From NCBI GenBank assembly GCA_001790855.1, contig MGDH01000036.1, positions 1-25,215 on the forward strand: a stretch of DNA of 25,215 nucleotides. Reading direction: 5' to 3'. Both the position numbers and the translations under genes were made by a program. Positions 1 through 9,246 of this stretch are shown one piece after another. The DNA is from Candidatus Schekmanbacteria bacterium RIFCSPLOWO2_02_FULL_38_14. Lineage in GTDB: Bacteria > Schekmanbacteria > GWA2-38-11. Below the pieces are notes generated by a model. It was not told the DNA's origin. It worked only from the letters and a program-made list of their open reading frames with translations, and searched no databases. Within the stretch, counting starts at the first letter, position 1, and each line of letters opens with the position of its first letter.

Positions 1-2799
1 ATTATCAAACAATATGGCTGTATCGTAAATACTGTCCCCAATGTCAGTAGCATAGAACTTAATTTTAAGATGTTTTCCAGCATATGCTGAGACATCTAAT
101 ACCTCGTTTATCATCCATCCGGTGTTGTAGACACCACCCCGGTCAAAGCTCACATCAGACTGAGAAACAGAACCGCACAGAGAATCAACATTCCTGCTAA
201 AGAGTACATCCTCAGCTCCCCAAGTGGCTGTTGCGTCATCATATACAGAAATTTTAACGACAAATGCATCTTGATACTGACTATTACAATACTCGATGAA
301 TTCCTCAGAGAAGAAGTTCCAGTCAAAGCTAATGGTGCTTAACTTGGATGAGGAGCAGAATTCCTGTTCGATGGAGCCGCTTGATGTTGTGTATCCCAAG
401 CCGGTTGAGATAATACCCATAAATGAACCTTCAGTCGGTGAGGTACCTCCGAGTTGGGTAATTATTCTACCATCTCCTGCGCTTACCCATGGAGTAAGCA
501 CACCGTCCTCAAACCCGGCATTTTCCAGTTCTCCAGAAGAAAGTACTAAGTTGCTGTTTCCTGTATAATACAGATAGGCAGGGTCTGCATCTGCGTCACT
601 TGCGCCATACGTGCTTATTGCATTAGCAACGCTTTGCGATACGGTTTTATCATCAAACATATCATTAATGATTTTGGTTGTAGTGTTTCTGGCATAAGCG
701 CTGTTAACATAATCAGAAAAACCTATTACAGCACCTGCTCCTTTAGAGAGAAATACATTCGCCATTGAATTGTTATACATGGACCTGCAAGCGCCAAGAA
801 CTACAAGGCTGTTTGGAAGTGAACCGAGATAATCAGAGAAGAATTTTGGCAGCAAGGAAACAGTTCCGCTCGGAGAAATTGCGATTCTCTTGGCTTTTAT
901 ATCAGCTTCATAGCCGGTAATGTCGAATGTACCATCCTCTTTCTTGGGAACTTTAACACCGGTTAATATTACCACCTGAGAAAGCGCTCCTTTCAAGAAA
1001 TCATTTGGTCCCCATGCCTCTTTCCATATACCAAGCAATCCTTCGAAATAGTTATCACCATGTGTAGAAACATGAATGTAACCATAATCTGAGAGGTTCT
1101 TGAATGTGTCAACTGAAACATTTATAGAGCCATTATTAACAACTTCTTTAGTTGCATATAAAGCACAGGATTTTTTATCTTTGATAGCTTGCCATGGCCC
1201 ATAATAATCGTCTGTATTGCCGAAGTTCGCGGTTGTGTTTGGATTATTTATATATGGGCTGATTAGGATTCCTTTAGTGCTTTTTATCTGATCCTTTTTT
1301 TCAGCTGCAGCTATGGAGAATTTTGCACTTTTCCCAATTCCAGTCAGTTTACTCCAGTAGGAAGGTGCATATTTAGAACGGTCTTGTAGGTACTCGGGTG
1401 GATAATATTTTACATCAGAGTTAGTGCCTTTAGTTGGTGTAGCAGATGAAACCTGAGAGCTTTTTTCACCGCTGCGGCTGCTACCAGACCTCTGTCCTGC
1501 TTTTGTCGGATGGTAAAGACCAAGAATACCATCATTTGTAACCCACCATACCCCACCTGTCCCGGTTGTATTTACAGCACCAATAGATAGGTCATCTTTG
1601 AGTGTATTCTTTACTTCCTCTGCAGCTTGTTTAAAATTCTTTTTATTAGCAATTGCATCGTTGAATATTTCCTCTGCTGAATCTGCAATACTTACCGCAT
1701 TATCAACCTGTTCACTGGTGAAATGAGAGGTTACCCAGATTGAGATAGTTTCAGAGGAATATGTGGTTTCACCTTTTGTTACTCCGACGCGGTAATAAAG
1801 GAATCCCTCCTCTGTAGGACTTAAGGATTGTGAAATTGTAAAGTTTCCATCTCCCTGAATTTCATCCGGGGAAACACCGTCATCTTTCATTTCTCCCAAT
1901 TCAACCGGATTTTCTCCATTTGCATCAGTTTGATATAATTTCACAACTGCATCAGTTGTATTTCCCAGACCAATAACGAATATAACGTTAGTGCTGTCAT
2001 TAACATAGAGAGCACTTATAGATTCTTTAAGTGTCTCATACTTCCCGGTTTCAGAGTTATAAACTTGAGATGTTTTGAAGAATGAAAGTGGCGTCGTAAA
2101 GTCAAGCGAAGGGTAGTAGGTCACAATAGTTGAGATTTCATTTTCAGAATTATCATCTGCAATTGCAAGAAAGCGGAGTTTGTTGTCTCCTTCTTGGAGT
2201 ATTATGCTGGCACTCCACTCTGTGGTTCCTGTAGCTTTTCCGCTTTTACCATTTGTATCGTTAAAATATTTTACAACGGAAATACCGGCATCAGATTGCG
2301 CAACACCAACAAAGGTTGCAGGGGTTGTATTTGTAACTTTAATTGATTCTCCAAGCCCTGTAATGGTTATGGAAACAGAATCTGCAAAGGTTTTCTTTTT
2401 CTTAATAAACTGGGCTTCAATAATTCCGTTTGAAGAAACATTCTTTAGTTTATAAACAAGTTGTTTCCCAGGGTTTCCTATCTTAACTGTCTGGCCATTC
2501 AGATTGATTATGGGGTAATAAGTATTGTTTTTTGGTATTGCTGTAAATGATTTTCCTCCCCCAGCTTTTATTACAATCTTTCCCTTGGGCCTGATTTTGC
2601 CGTTTGGTCCGGCTGTTGCAGTAATTGTGTATTTAGTAGGTAATGGTATTGTTGTGGTTGTTGTGTCTGTGGAAGTTGTTGTCGTAGTGATTGTTGTGGT
2701 TGTACTTGTGTCTGTAGTCGTGGTGGTATCTACAGCAACAGAAAGTGAAATCATAAAAATGGTGAAAATAATTATCAAACTGCAAACTTTTTTAATCAT
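1..2799 (-). CDS. Exported CHAT/caspase-fold cysteine peptidase-like protein (3' end outside window)
   Basis: The frame is open from ATG at 2799 to the window edge: 933 codons with no stop, checked codon by codon. A GAAGGAGT ribosome-binding site lies 8 nt upstream. Order of parts: signal peptide (about 1-22, probable cleavage after SVA); Thr-rich linker (25-50) ending in IP; a module at about 56-132 resembling divergent InlB B-repeats (YTITATAGPNGKI start, IIEAQF end); an Ig-like or beta-rich stretch; a clan CD peptidase domain at about 510-745; then from about 757 a choice-of-anchor-L-like module (FDWNFFSEEF at 825-834). Clan CD motifs are YIHVSTHGD (His580-Gly581) and SLVVLGACRS (Cys671), followed by FLSKGAGAVIGF, which is typical of CHAT domains. 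The His-Cys gap of 91 residues looks long for CHAT. I infer a secreted or surface protease that matures or cleaves other proteins; the substrate is unknown. A C25-like assignment is the main alternative. Confidence 0.85.
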   Translation of the reverse strand, partial: MIKKVCSLIIIFTIFMISLSVAVDTTTTTDTSTTTTITTTTTSTDTTTTTIPLPTKYTITATAGPNGKIRPKGKIVIKAGGGKSFTAIPKNNTYYPIINLNGQTVKIGNPGKQLVYKLKNVSSNGIIEAQFIKKKKTFADSVSITITGLGESIKVTNTTPATFVGVAQSDAGISVVKYFNDTNGKSGKATGTTEWSASIILQEGDNKLRFLAIADDNSENEISTIVTYYPSLDFTTPLSFFKTSQVYNSETGKYETLKESISALYVNDSTNVIFVIGLGNTTDAVVKLYQTDANGENPVELGEMKDDGVSPDEIQGDGNFTISQSLSPTEEGFLYYRVGVTKGETTYSSETISIWVTSHFTSEQVDNAVSIADSAEEIFNDAIANKKNFKQAAEEVKNTLKDDLSIGAVNTTGTGGVWWVTNDGILGLYHPTKAGQRSGSSRSGEKSSQVSSATPTKGTNSDVKYYPPEYLQDRSKYAPSYWSKLTGIGKSAKFSIAAAEKKDQIKSTKGILISPYINNPNTTANFGNTDDYYGPWQAIKDKKSCALYATKEVVNNGSINVSVDTFKNLSDYGYIHVSTHGDNYFEGLLGIWKEAWGPNDFLKGALSQVVILTGVKVPKKEDGTFDITGYEADIKAKRIAISPSGTVSLLPKFFSDYLGSLPNSLVVLGACRSMYNNSMANVFLSKGAGAVIGFSDYVNSAYARNTTTKIINDMFDDKTVSQSVANAISTYGASDADADPAYLYYTGNSNLVLSSGELENAGFEDGVLTPWVSAGDGRIITQLGGTSPTEGSFMGIISTGLGYTTSSGSIEQEFCSSSKLSTISFDWNFFSEEFIEYCNSQYQDAFVVKISVYDDATATWGAEDVLFSRNVDSLCGSVSQSDVSFDRGGVYNTGWMINEVLDVSAYAGKHLKIKFYATDIGDSIYDTAILFDN

Positions 2800-2865
2800 A
2801 ACTATTTACTCCTTCAATATAAATTTAAATCCTTAATTAGACTTTCAATAAATCATTTTGAGATA

Positions 2866-2894
2866 ATTATCCATTCAAATGACAGAATTGTCAA
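2866..2894 (-). promoter_or_regulatory. Sigma70-type promoter for the CHAT-like gene
   Basis: On the minus strand TTGACA (2894-2889) is followed after exactly 17 nt by GATAAT (2871-2866), a 6/6 and 5/6 match to the -35 and -10 consensus. Transcription would start near 2859, giving a leader of about 60 nt before the ATG at 2799. It begins 7 nt beyond the stop of the upstream TPR gene, so the exported protein is probably expressed separately from the lipM-TPR pair. Confidence 0.65.
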
Positions 2895-2900
2895 GGTATT

Positions 2901-4850
2901 TCATTTGTTTTTCAGTTCTTTAATTTTTTCCTTAGCTTCTTTGTTCTCCGGCTCAATTGAAAGTATATCTGCATATACTCTTAAAGCCCCCTGATAATTT
3001 TTCAGGTTTTCAAGTATAATTCCCTTGGAAATTTTAAGAGATATATAATCCTTTGCCTCATATCCGGGCGTGCCTAATCCGTTCTCCAGCGCCCTCTCGG
3101 CTTCCTCGAATAGACCTATTTTAACAAAACAATTCCCAATAAGGTTGCAGTAATCAAGAAACTTCTTTTCAACCCCTGCTTTTATCAAAGGGTCTTTTGA
3201 CGCTTTTTGAAATTCTTTGATTGCGTCATCAAACAGCTCCATCTCCATATAGGCAAGCCCTAAATTATAATGAGTGCTGTAATCCTCTGAATCAATCTGC
3301 TTTTCAATATTTTCCTTAAAATGGGTAAAAATATTTTCTAAAAACTTATCCTCTTCAACAAGATTTTTCTTTTCTTTTTTCCCATCCTGATTAAAAGGAT
3401 CCATCTCTCCTTTCAAAATCTCTCCGAGGTCAAAGAATTCTTTTGTCCCTTCCTCATTGCCTCTAACTTTAAGCTTAGGTTTTATATCTGTTGTTTCACC
3501 CTTATAATCAGCCATATTTGATTTTTCTGTCTTCTCTACCTCTCTCTTTTCCTCTTTCCCTTCAAGAAACTTTATAGCCTCTTCAACCAAGCCCTGTTTT
3601 AGCAGTTTTTCAATTTCTTCTAACCCATCATCATCTTTAACTTTTAAAGAGTATTCTTTTTCCGTCTTTTCATGAGCAAGAAACTTCTTTAAAAGCTCAT
3701 TTATACGTTCTTTTGAGCGCGGGAAGTCAGGGTCTATGGAAACTATTTCTTTCAAAGCCTTAATTGCCTTTTCATAAATCTTGTTGTCTTCGTAATTTTT
3801 TACCAGACTCTCGTATTCCTCAACTGCCCTCCTCTTTTCTCCTGCCATTTTTAACACTGAAGCAAATTTTTCTCTCATCTTATAATCAAATATAGCCTCT
3901 CCGCTTAACCCCTCCAGCAAGCTGATTGCTTCACTGAATTCCTTTCTAAAAATAAAGTCATTAACAACTTTTATGAATTCTGTCTTAGCTTCTTCAATAG
4001 CGCCATTTCTTAAATATAACCTCGCAAGCCTTTCCCGCGTTTCTGTAAGAGATGGCTCAAGATTTAATATTTTGATGAAAACATCTATCGCCTTCTCATT
4101 AAGTTCAATCCTGCAATAGCATCTTGCAAGAAAAGCCAGGCTGTCAATGTCATCAGGATTCAAGCTCAACGTTTTTTTAAAAAGCTGTATGGCTTTGTCC
4201 ATATCTCCTTCATCAAAGAAACATTTCCCAAGTCCCTTATAGCATGTAAAACTCCCAGGATTGAACTGAACCGCTTTATCAAAAAGAATTACTGCTTCCC
4301 TTCTCTCGCCCTTTTTGAACAATTCATTCCCAAGCTTTACAAATTCGCTTGATGCTTCAATCTGCATTCCGCCATCAATGCACATCTGCAAAAATTTTCT
4401 CCTAAGGTCAACATTGCCGGGTTCAAGGTTCAAGAGTTTTTTAAACACCTCAACCTTTTTTCTTTTTTCTTTTTTCCCCTCATAATAATCAAGCAACCAC
4501 TGGTAGTTGGTTTTTGCTTCAAAATAAAGTTTTAACTCTGTATAGAGTTCAGCCATCTTTTCATAAGGCTCAGGCATATCAGGAGAAAGGCGTGATATTT
4601 TTTTATAAAGGGCAACCGACTTGAGGAAAAATCCCTTCTCTTTTTGATTTTCAGCGACAAGAGAATATTCCCTTATAGCCTCTGGAATCCTGTTCTTTTT
4701 GACATAAAGGTCACCGAGGGTATTGTGTAGATTGAAATCACTCTGGTCTAATTTCAGCGCGCTTTCATACTCAGAAACAGCTTTATCAACATCCCCTCTT
4801 TGGAGGGCTTTCTGGGCAAGCTCTACTAATACATATTTTTCTTTAATCAT
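2901..4850 (-). CDS. Tetratricopeptide repeat protein
   Basis: This 649-aa protein has no signal peptide and is built of TPR-like helix pairs. Clear repeats run from residue 10 to about 290 (for example the units starting ALQRGDVDKAVSEYESALKL and AIQLFKKTLSLNPDD). A charged, low-complexity Lys/Glu stretch lies at about 405-480. A C-terminal block follows (FFDLGEILKGEMDPF, then HYNLGLAYMEMELFDDAIKEFQ, about 470-560) with two or more further TPRs. That C-terminal block resembles large TPR proteins common in deltaproteobacteria, often near motility or secretion genes; the exact role is unknown and probably scaffolding. The ATG lies 4 nt after the lipM stop, so the two genes are translationally coupled. 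It is cytosolic by sequence, so direct partnership with the exported CHAT-like protein is not implied. Confidence 0.85.
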   Translation of the reverse strand: MIKEKYVLVELAQKALQRGDVDKAVSEYESALKLDQSDFNLHNTLGDLYVKKNRIPEAIREYSLVAENQKEKGFFLKSVALYKKISRLSPDMPEPYEKMAELYTELKLYFEAKTNYQWLLDYYEGKKEKRKKVEVFKKLLNLEPGNVDLRRKFLQMCIDGGMQIEASSEFVKLGNELFKKGERREAVILFDKAVQFNPGSFTCYKGLGKCFFDEGDMDKAIQLFKKTLSLNPDDIDSLAFLARCYCRIELNEKAIDVFIKILNLEPSLTETRERLARLYLRNGAIEEAKTEFIKVVNDFIFRKEFSEAISLLEGLSGEAIFDYKMREKFASVLKMAGEKRRAVEEYESLVKNYEDNKIYEKAIKALKEIVSIDPDFPRSKERINELLKKFLAHEKTEKEYSLKVKDDDGLEEIEKLLKQGLVEEAIKFLEGKEEKREVEKTEKSNMADYKGETTDIKPKLKVRGNEEGTKEFFDLGEILKGEMDPFNQDGKKEKKNLVEEDKFLENIFTHFKENIEKQIDSEDYSTHYNLGLAYMEMELFDDAIKEFQKASKDPLIKAGVEKKFLDYCNLIGNCFVKIGLFEEAERALENGLGTPGYEAKDYISLKISKGIILENLKNYQGALRVYADILSIEPENKEAKEKIKELKNK

Positions 4851-4854
4851 TTTA

Positions 4855-5676
4855 CTACTTTACCTCATTCCATTCCTTTGTTAAATACTTTTCTTCAGCA
4901 AGTCTTTTAGCTTCTGATAATTCTTCAGGCGCAAGAGGCTCAGGAATGAATTTTATCCCGGATAAGTTCTTAAATCCTTCAATAATTGCTTTTTTGATAT
5001 CGGTTATGTCAGGAGTCATCTCTCCATTCTCCGCAAGGCTTGTAATATTTTTTTTTATCTCTGAAATTTTCTCCTCTGTTTTACCAGAGTCATCATCATA
5101 AACCTTAGCCATCCGCTCATAATCTATCCTGAGCATAACAGAGCCGTGCTGAAGCAGAGCGCCTGATATTCTTCTCTGTGCGCTGCCTGCCAGTTTTTTC
5201 CCTCCAATTGCAATTTCATAATTACTTCTGTTAAAAAAACAATTGTACGCCTTCTCATCTCTCTCTCTTGGTGGTGTTTCAGAAATAAAAGGCTGTACTT
5301 TAAAGCCAAGATTTTTCAATCCCTCCATTAATCCATTGCTTATTATCTTAAAAAGTCTCTCAGTCTTTGGAGGCTCAAGATAGCTTTCAGGAACTGCAAC
5401 GCTGTAAGTCAGGTCACAGTCGTGAAACACAGCCTGACCGCCTGTTATCCTCCGGACAACATCAATTCCCATATCCCTGCAGTTTTTCAGGCTAAATCCA
5501 TCCCCGAATTTCTGTGCATACCCGAGAGAAAGCCCGGAAGGGTTCCACTGATAAAAACGCAGTACAGGTTTTGCTCCGTCCTTCTTACAGGATAATATCA
5601 ATACTTCATCAACAGCCATATTGAAGTAGGCATCTGAAAAGCCGGTATCTATTAAACGCCAGATGTTTTCTTGCAT
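4855..5676 (-). CDS. lipM: LipM-type octanoyl/lipoyl-protein transferase
   Basis: This 273-aa protein belongs to the biotin/lipoate ligase-like (BPL_LplA_LipB) family. It has RRITGG (75-80) for the acyl/adenylate pocket, KKLAGSAQRR with Lys161 as the conserved lysine, and LLQHGSVML after it. Cys146 in YNCFF sits where Bacillus LipM carries its acyl-thioester cysteine, before the NYEIAIGGKKLAGSAQ segment, which favours the octanoyltransferase LipM over an ATP-dependent LplA. LipM enzymes attach octanoate to GcvH, and gcvH lies about 3 kb upstream on the same strand. No LipL-like amidotransferase or LipA is in the window. The start ATG has only a weak GAAAG ribosome-binding site. An LplA-like ligase remains possible. 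Confidence 0.8.
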   Translation of the reverse strand: MQENIWRLIDTGFSDAYFNMAVDEVLILSCKKDGAKPVLRFYQWNPSGLSLGYAQKFGDGFSLKNCRDMGIDVVRRITGGQAVFHDCDLTYSVAVPESYLEPPKTERLFKIISNGLMEGLKNLGFKVQPFISETPPRERDEKAYNCFFNRSNYEIAIGGKKLAGSAQRRISGALLQHGSVMLRIDYERMAKVYDDDSGKTEEKISEIKKNITSLAENGEMTPDITDIKKAIIEGFKNLSGIKFIPEPLAPEELSEAKRLAEEKYLTKEWNEVK

Positions 5677-5778
5677 GATATTTTACTGTAATTTCTTTCA
5701 GTTAATATTAATAAATCTCAAATCCCTTTCATTTGGAAATTCTCAACATCTTGCAGGTTGTTCGACAATTTAATATCT

Positions 5779-5955
5779 GTCATTGCGAGCGACCCAAGGG
5801 AGCGTGGCAATCCGGCGAAGCCGTTGCGAACATAGTGAAGCAATCCCATCGGGATTACCACGAGCCGATAAATCGGCTCTCGTAATGACCCTTCGGGTCA
5901 GATTGCGGAGCCTGTTCCGAGTCAATGAGATTGCTTCGCTATCGCTCGCAATGAC
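5779..5955. repeat. 177-bp GC-rich repeat element with 12-bp inverted termini
   Basis: The ends are gtcattgcgagc (5779-5790) and its exact reverse complement gctcgcaatgac (5944-5955). Inside are several hairpins: gagccgat-aa-atcggctc, and gaccc-ttc-gggtc. Copies of the terminal motif, with the adjoining gaagcaatct motif, recur near 11585, 14604, 18463 and 22007-22130, always between genes. It is non-coding and much richer in GC than its surroundings. This family is widespread in environmental genomes and behaves like a REP/MITE-type intergenic repeat; no transposase is encoded here. Confidence 0.75.
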
Positions 5956-5993
5956 AGACGAAGGAATCTCGCTCCTCGCAATAACATTCTCAG

Positions 5994-6009
5994 ACAGCCT
6001 GCAGGCTGT
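5994..6009. repeat. 16-bp perfect palindrome followed by a gggaagcttcaat tail
   Basis: acagcctgcaggctgt is a perfect palindrome, followed directly by gggaagcttcaat. The same tail follows a related GC-rich segment at 19019-19045. It lies about 40 nt beyond the stop of gcvPB, so the transcript would form a hairpin there; with no U tract it is not a classical terminator. Confidence 0.5.
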
Positions 6010-6047
6010 GGGAAGCTTCAATTTGTTTGGGATTTAGAATTTTATAG

Positions 6048-7496
6048 CTATATCTTTTTGTACCTTATATCAAGTTTCTTTACAGCCATAACCTCATCAA
6101 GCCTTGAGATATTAAGGCTTTCCGGCGCTCTCTTGACAATGTCAGGGTTCTCTTCAACCTCTCCTGCAATGCTTATTAAAGCGCTTGCAAACCTGTCAAG
6201 GGTATCAATATCCTCAGTCTCAGTAACCTCTATCATCAGCGCCTCATCAACAATTAAAGGAAAATAAATTGTCGGAGGATGAAAGCCGTAATCCATTATT
6301 CTTTTTGCTATATCAAGAGCCTTTACCCCTTTCTTTTTCTGTCTTCTTGCTGAAAGCACAAATTCGTGCATACAGGGCCTGTCAAATGGAAGGTCATAAT
6401 ACTCCTTCAGTTTTTTCATCAGATAATTGGCATTTAAAATTGATGTTCTCCCTACTTCTTTTAAACCTGACGGTCCCATTGTTTTTATATAAGCATAGGC
6501 TCTTACAAGCACTCCAAAGTTCCCGTAAAAGCCGTGAATCCTCCCTATGGATTTCTTTCCCTCCCAGTTAAAATAATAACTGTCATTCTTTTTTTCAACT
6601 GTTGGAAGCGGGAGAAAATATTTTAAATGCTCCTTTACTCCAAGAGGACCTGCCCCGGGTCCTCCGCATCCGTGCGGTGTTGAAAATGACTTGTGCAGAT
6701 TAAAATGTACAAGGTCAAACCCCATGTCTCCGGGCCTTGCCAGCCCGAGAAAAGCATTAAGGTTTGCACCGTCAAGATAAAGCAATCCTCCCTTGCTGTG
6801 AATAATTTCTGATATTTTAAGTATCTGGCTCTCAAAAATTCCAAGGGTGTTAGGATTTGTCAGTATCAGGGCAGCAGTTTTGTCGCTTACAATTTTTGAA
6901 AGGTCATCCAGGTCAACCTCGCCTTTTGAGTTTGACTTCACGGTTCTTACCTTCATTCCGGCAAGAGCAGCGCTTGCAGGGTTTGTTCCGTGTGCTGAAT
7001 CAGGAATTATCACCTCATCCTTTTTTTCATTCCTGTCAAGAAAATAAGCCCTGATAATTAGTGTCCCGCAAAGCTCGCCATGGGCACCTGCTGCCGGCTG
7101 AAGCGTTACCCTTGAAACCCCTCCGATTTCACAGAGCATCCCCTCAAGCTCATACATCAGTTTCAGCGCACCCTGACAGAATTTTTCAGGAGTATTTGGA
7201 TGGAGATTGGAAAACCCTGAAGAAGAAGCGGCTTCCTCATTAATCTTTGGATTGTATTTCATTGTGCAGGAACCAAGGGGATAAAAACCCTCATCAATCG
7301 AGTAATTTTTTTTGGAAAGGTTGACAAAATGCCTTACAATTTCAGGCTCGCTGACCTCGGGAAGATTGGTATCCTCTCTTCTCACAAGCCTGTCAGGAAC
7401 AACTCTTTCAGGCTGAACAACCGGAACATCAAGCTCAGGAAGGCTGTATCCCTCCCTCCCTTCAGAACTCACCTCAAAAATCAGCTTATCATACAT
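6048..7496 (-). CDS. gcvPB: Glycine dehydrogenase (decarboxylating) subunit 2, P-protein beta
   Basis: This 482-aa C-terminal half of split P-protein decarboxylates glycine with pyridoxal phosphate and passes the aminomethyl group to lipoyl-GcvH. The PLP lysine is Lys269 in [11 protein letters not shown], followed by the glycine-rich [11 protein letters not shown] loop. Other family signatures are [14 protein letters not shown] (71-84) and [11 protein letters not shown] (166-176). Length matches the family. Its ATG lies inside the end of gcvPA (8-nt overlap), so translation is coupled and the two subunits are made together. The repeat block downstream marks the end of this tightly packed set. 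Confidence 0.97.
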   Translation of the reverse strand: MYDKLIFEVSSEGREGYSLPELDVPVVQPERVVPDRLVRREDTNLPEVSEPEIVRHFVNLSKKNYSIDEGFYPLGSCTMKYNPKINEEAASSSGFSNLHPNTPEKFCQGALKLMYELEGMLCEIGGVSRVTLQPAAGAHGELCGTLIIRAYFLDRNEKKDEVIIPDSAHGTNPASAALAGMKVRTVKSNSKGEVDLDDLSKIVSDKTAALILTNPNTLGIFESQILKISEIIHSKGGLLYLDGANLNAFLGLARPGDMGFDLVHFNLHKSFSTPHGCGGPGAGPLGVKEHLKYFLPLPTVEKKNDSYYFNWEGKKSIGRIHGFYGNFGVLVRAYAYIKTMGPSGLKEVGRTSILNANYLMKKLKEYYDLPFDRPCMHEFVLSARRQKKKGVKALDIAKRIMDYGFHPPTIYFPLIVDEALMIEVTETEDIDTLDRFASALISIAGEVEENPDIVKRAPESLNISRLDEVMAVKKLDIRYKKI

Positions 7497-8826
7497 TTTT
7501 TAATCCTTCCGCAAGGTTATCAATCTCCTCTTTTGTTCTCTTTTCAGTCACAGCTACCAAAAAACTGTTTTTCAAATCCTCCGAACAAGAACTCAAATCC
7601 GGTCCGGCAAGCAACTTTTTCCCAGCTATTTCATCAAGAACAGATGAGGAATCTTTTTTTGACTTGATTGTAAACTCCTTAAAAAATGGTTTCCTGTAAA
7701 GAAGCTCAAAACCGTCAAGCCTGCAAATTCTTTCCATTGCATAATGCGCTTTTGAAAGGCACTGGGATGCAACATCCCTGAGCCCTTTCTTTCCCATTGT
7801 TATCAGATATATTGCTGATGAAAGAGCAGTCAGCGCCTGGTTTGTGCAGATATTAGAGGTAGCCTTTTCCCTTCTGATATGCTGCTCCCTTGTCTGGAGG
7901 GTCAGAGTAAAACCCCTTTTCCCGTTTTTATCAACAGTTGCGCCAACTATTCTTCCCGGAAGCTGTCTTATATAATCCTTTTTACAGGAAAAAAATCCAA
8001 GATATGGACCTCCGAAGCTCATCCTGTTCCCGATACTCTGCCCTTCACCGACTATTATGTCTGCGCCAAATTCAGCAGGAGATTTCAATATCCCCATTGC
8101 AATCGGGTCAATGCAGAAAACCAGCAAAGCACCACTGTTTTTTACTGTCTCTGAAATTTTCTCAATATCTTCAATGATGCCAAAAAAATTTGGATACTGG
8201 AAAACTGCACAGCATATTTTTTCAGACAGCCTCTTTTTTAACCTGTCAGTATCAGTACATCCATCTGCTGATGGAACTGTTTCAACTGACACTCCGACTC
8301 CGCTGCAGTAAGTTGAAATAACCTGCCTGTAAGCAGAATTCACAGTTGATGAAACAAGGACTTTATCATTTCCGGTTATGCGGCTAGCCATGAGCACTGC
8401 CTCGGCAAGCGCAGAAGCTCCGTCATACATTGAGGCATTGGCTATGTTCATTCCCGTAAGCTGGCATATGAGCGACTGGTATTCGTAGATTGTCTGGAGT
8501 GTTCCCTGGCTTATCTCTGCCTGATACGGTGTATATGCTGTTAAAAACTCTGACCTTGAAATAATGCTCTGGATTATTGCAGGAACAAAATGGTCATAAG
8601 AACCGCCTCCAAGAAAAACAGAGTAATCATTACTGCCTGCATTTTTTTTAGCCAACTTGTCTATATCCCGCAAAAGCTCAATTTCACTCAATGGACCGGG
8701 AACTTTCAGTTCTCCCTTTAACCGGATTTCAGGGGGAATGCAGTCAATCAGCTCTTCAAAGCAGGATATCCCTAAAAATCTTAGTATGTTCTGCTTTTCC
8801 TTTTCAGTGGTAGGGATATACCTCAC
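7489..8826 (-). CDS. gcvPA: Glycine dehydrogenase (decarboxylating) subunit 1, P-protein alpha
   Basis: This 445-aa N-terminal half of split P-protein pairs with GcvPB. It lacks the PLP lysine, as expected for the alpha subunit, and has the conserved [14 protein letters not shown] and [14 protein letters not shown] segments and the [14 protein letters not shown] motif. The start is GTG at 8826, supported by GAGGAG 8 nt upstream, and it overlaps the gcvH stop in a GTGA arrangement that implies translational coupling. The order gcvT-gcvH-gcvPA-gcvPB is the classical arrangement for split-P organisms. Confidence 0.97.
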   Translation of the reverse strand: MRYIPTTEKEKQNILRFLGISCFEELIDCIPPEIRLKGELKVPGPLSEIELLRDIDKLAKKNAGSNDYSVFLGGGSYDHFVPAIIQSIISRSEFLTAYTPYQAEISQGTLQTIYEYQSLICQLTGMNIANASMYDGASALAEAVLMASRITGNDKVLVSSTVNSAYRQVISTYCSGVGVSVETVPSADGCTDTDRLKKRLSEKICCAVFQYPNFFGIIEDIEKISETVKNSGALLVFCIDPIAMGILKSPAEFGADIIVGEGQSIGNRMSFGGPYLGFFSCKKDYIRQLPGRIVGATVDKNGKRGFTLTLQTREQHIRREKATSNICTNQALTALSSAIYLITMGKKGLRDVASQCLSKAHYAMERICRLDGFELLYRKPFFKEFTIKSKKDSSSVLDEIAGKKLLAGPDLSSCSEDLKNSFLVAVTEKRTKEEIDNLAEGLKNV

Positions 8827-9218
8827 TTGCTTTTCTCCTCTTCCTCAACATAAGCCTGATACTTGGAAGCATCAAACAAGCCGCCGAGCTCTCCCTTGTC
8901 CTTCATCTCAACTACAATCATCCATCCCTTTCCGTAAGGGTCCTTGTTGACGTGTTCAGGTGCATCATTCAGCTCGCCATTGACTTTAACAACTTTTCCG
9001 CTTATTGGCGAATACAGGTCGGAAACAGCCTTCACTGATTCAACCACACCAAATGTAGAATTCTGCTCCACTTCTGAATTTACTTGAGGTAAATCAACAA
9101 AAACTATATCTCCGAGCTCTTTCTGAGCGTAATCAGTAATTCCGACAGTGGCATTATTACCATCAACCCTTACCCATTCGTGCTCTTTTGTATACTTTAA
9201 GTCATTTGGAAAACTCAT
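8823..9218 (-). CDS. gcvH: Glycine cleavage system H protein
   Basis: This 131-aa lipoyl carrier shuttles the methylamine group from P-protein to T-protein. The lipoylated residue is Lys63 in [15 protein letters not shown]. The hammerhead fold is recognisable from [10 protein letters not shown] at the start and [12 protein letters not shown] near the end. A strong ribosome-binding site (AAGGAGGG) precedes the ATG. It starts 28 nt after the gcvT stop and overlaps gcvPA by 4 nt. In LipM-dependent organisms GcvH is also the entry point for octanoate, which gives meaning to the lipM-like gene downstream. Confidence 0.98.
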   Translation of the reverse strand: MSFPNDLKYTKEHEWVRVDGNNATVGITDYAQKELGDIVFVDLPQVNSEVEQNSTFGVVESVKAVSDLYSPISGKVVKVNGELNDAPEHVNKDPYGKGWMIVVEMKDKGELGGLFDASKYQAYVEEEEKSK

Positions 9219-9246
9219 AATATTATCCCTCCTTCTTCATGATTAG

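Larger units (their letters stand above)
5677..6047. other. 371-bp intergenic region filled by repeats
   Basis: This gap between gcvPB and lipM holds no convincing gene. About half is the inverted-terminus repeat element at 5779-5955, followed by a 16-bp palindrome at 5994-6009. The 100 nt next to lipM are AT-rich and presumably carry its leader. Short open frames on both strands (5770-6021, 5783-6037) read through repeat DNA and have the skewed composition of repeat translation, so they are not called. Confidence 0.7.

Noticed and set aside
2525-2836. Plus-strand open frame with a Val-rich stretch
   Set aside because: It is the reverse reading of the Thr-rich linker and signal peptide of the minus-strand exported protein, and lacks a ribosome-binding site.
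2901-4850. TPR gene beside a CHAT gene, as in TPR-CHAT or CRISPR-linked caspase-like systems
   Set aside because: The TPR protein is cytosolic, the CHAT protein is exported, a promoter separates them, and no CRISPR array or cas gene is present.
5770-6037. Open frames on both strands in the gcvPB-lipM gap
   Set aside because: They translate the repeat element and have no ribosome-binding site or protein-like composition.
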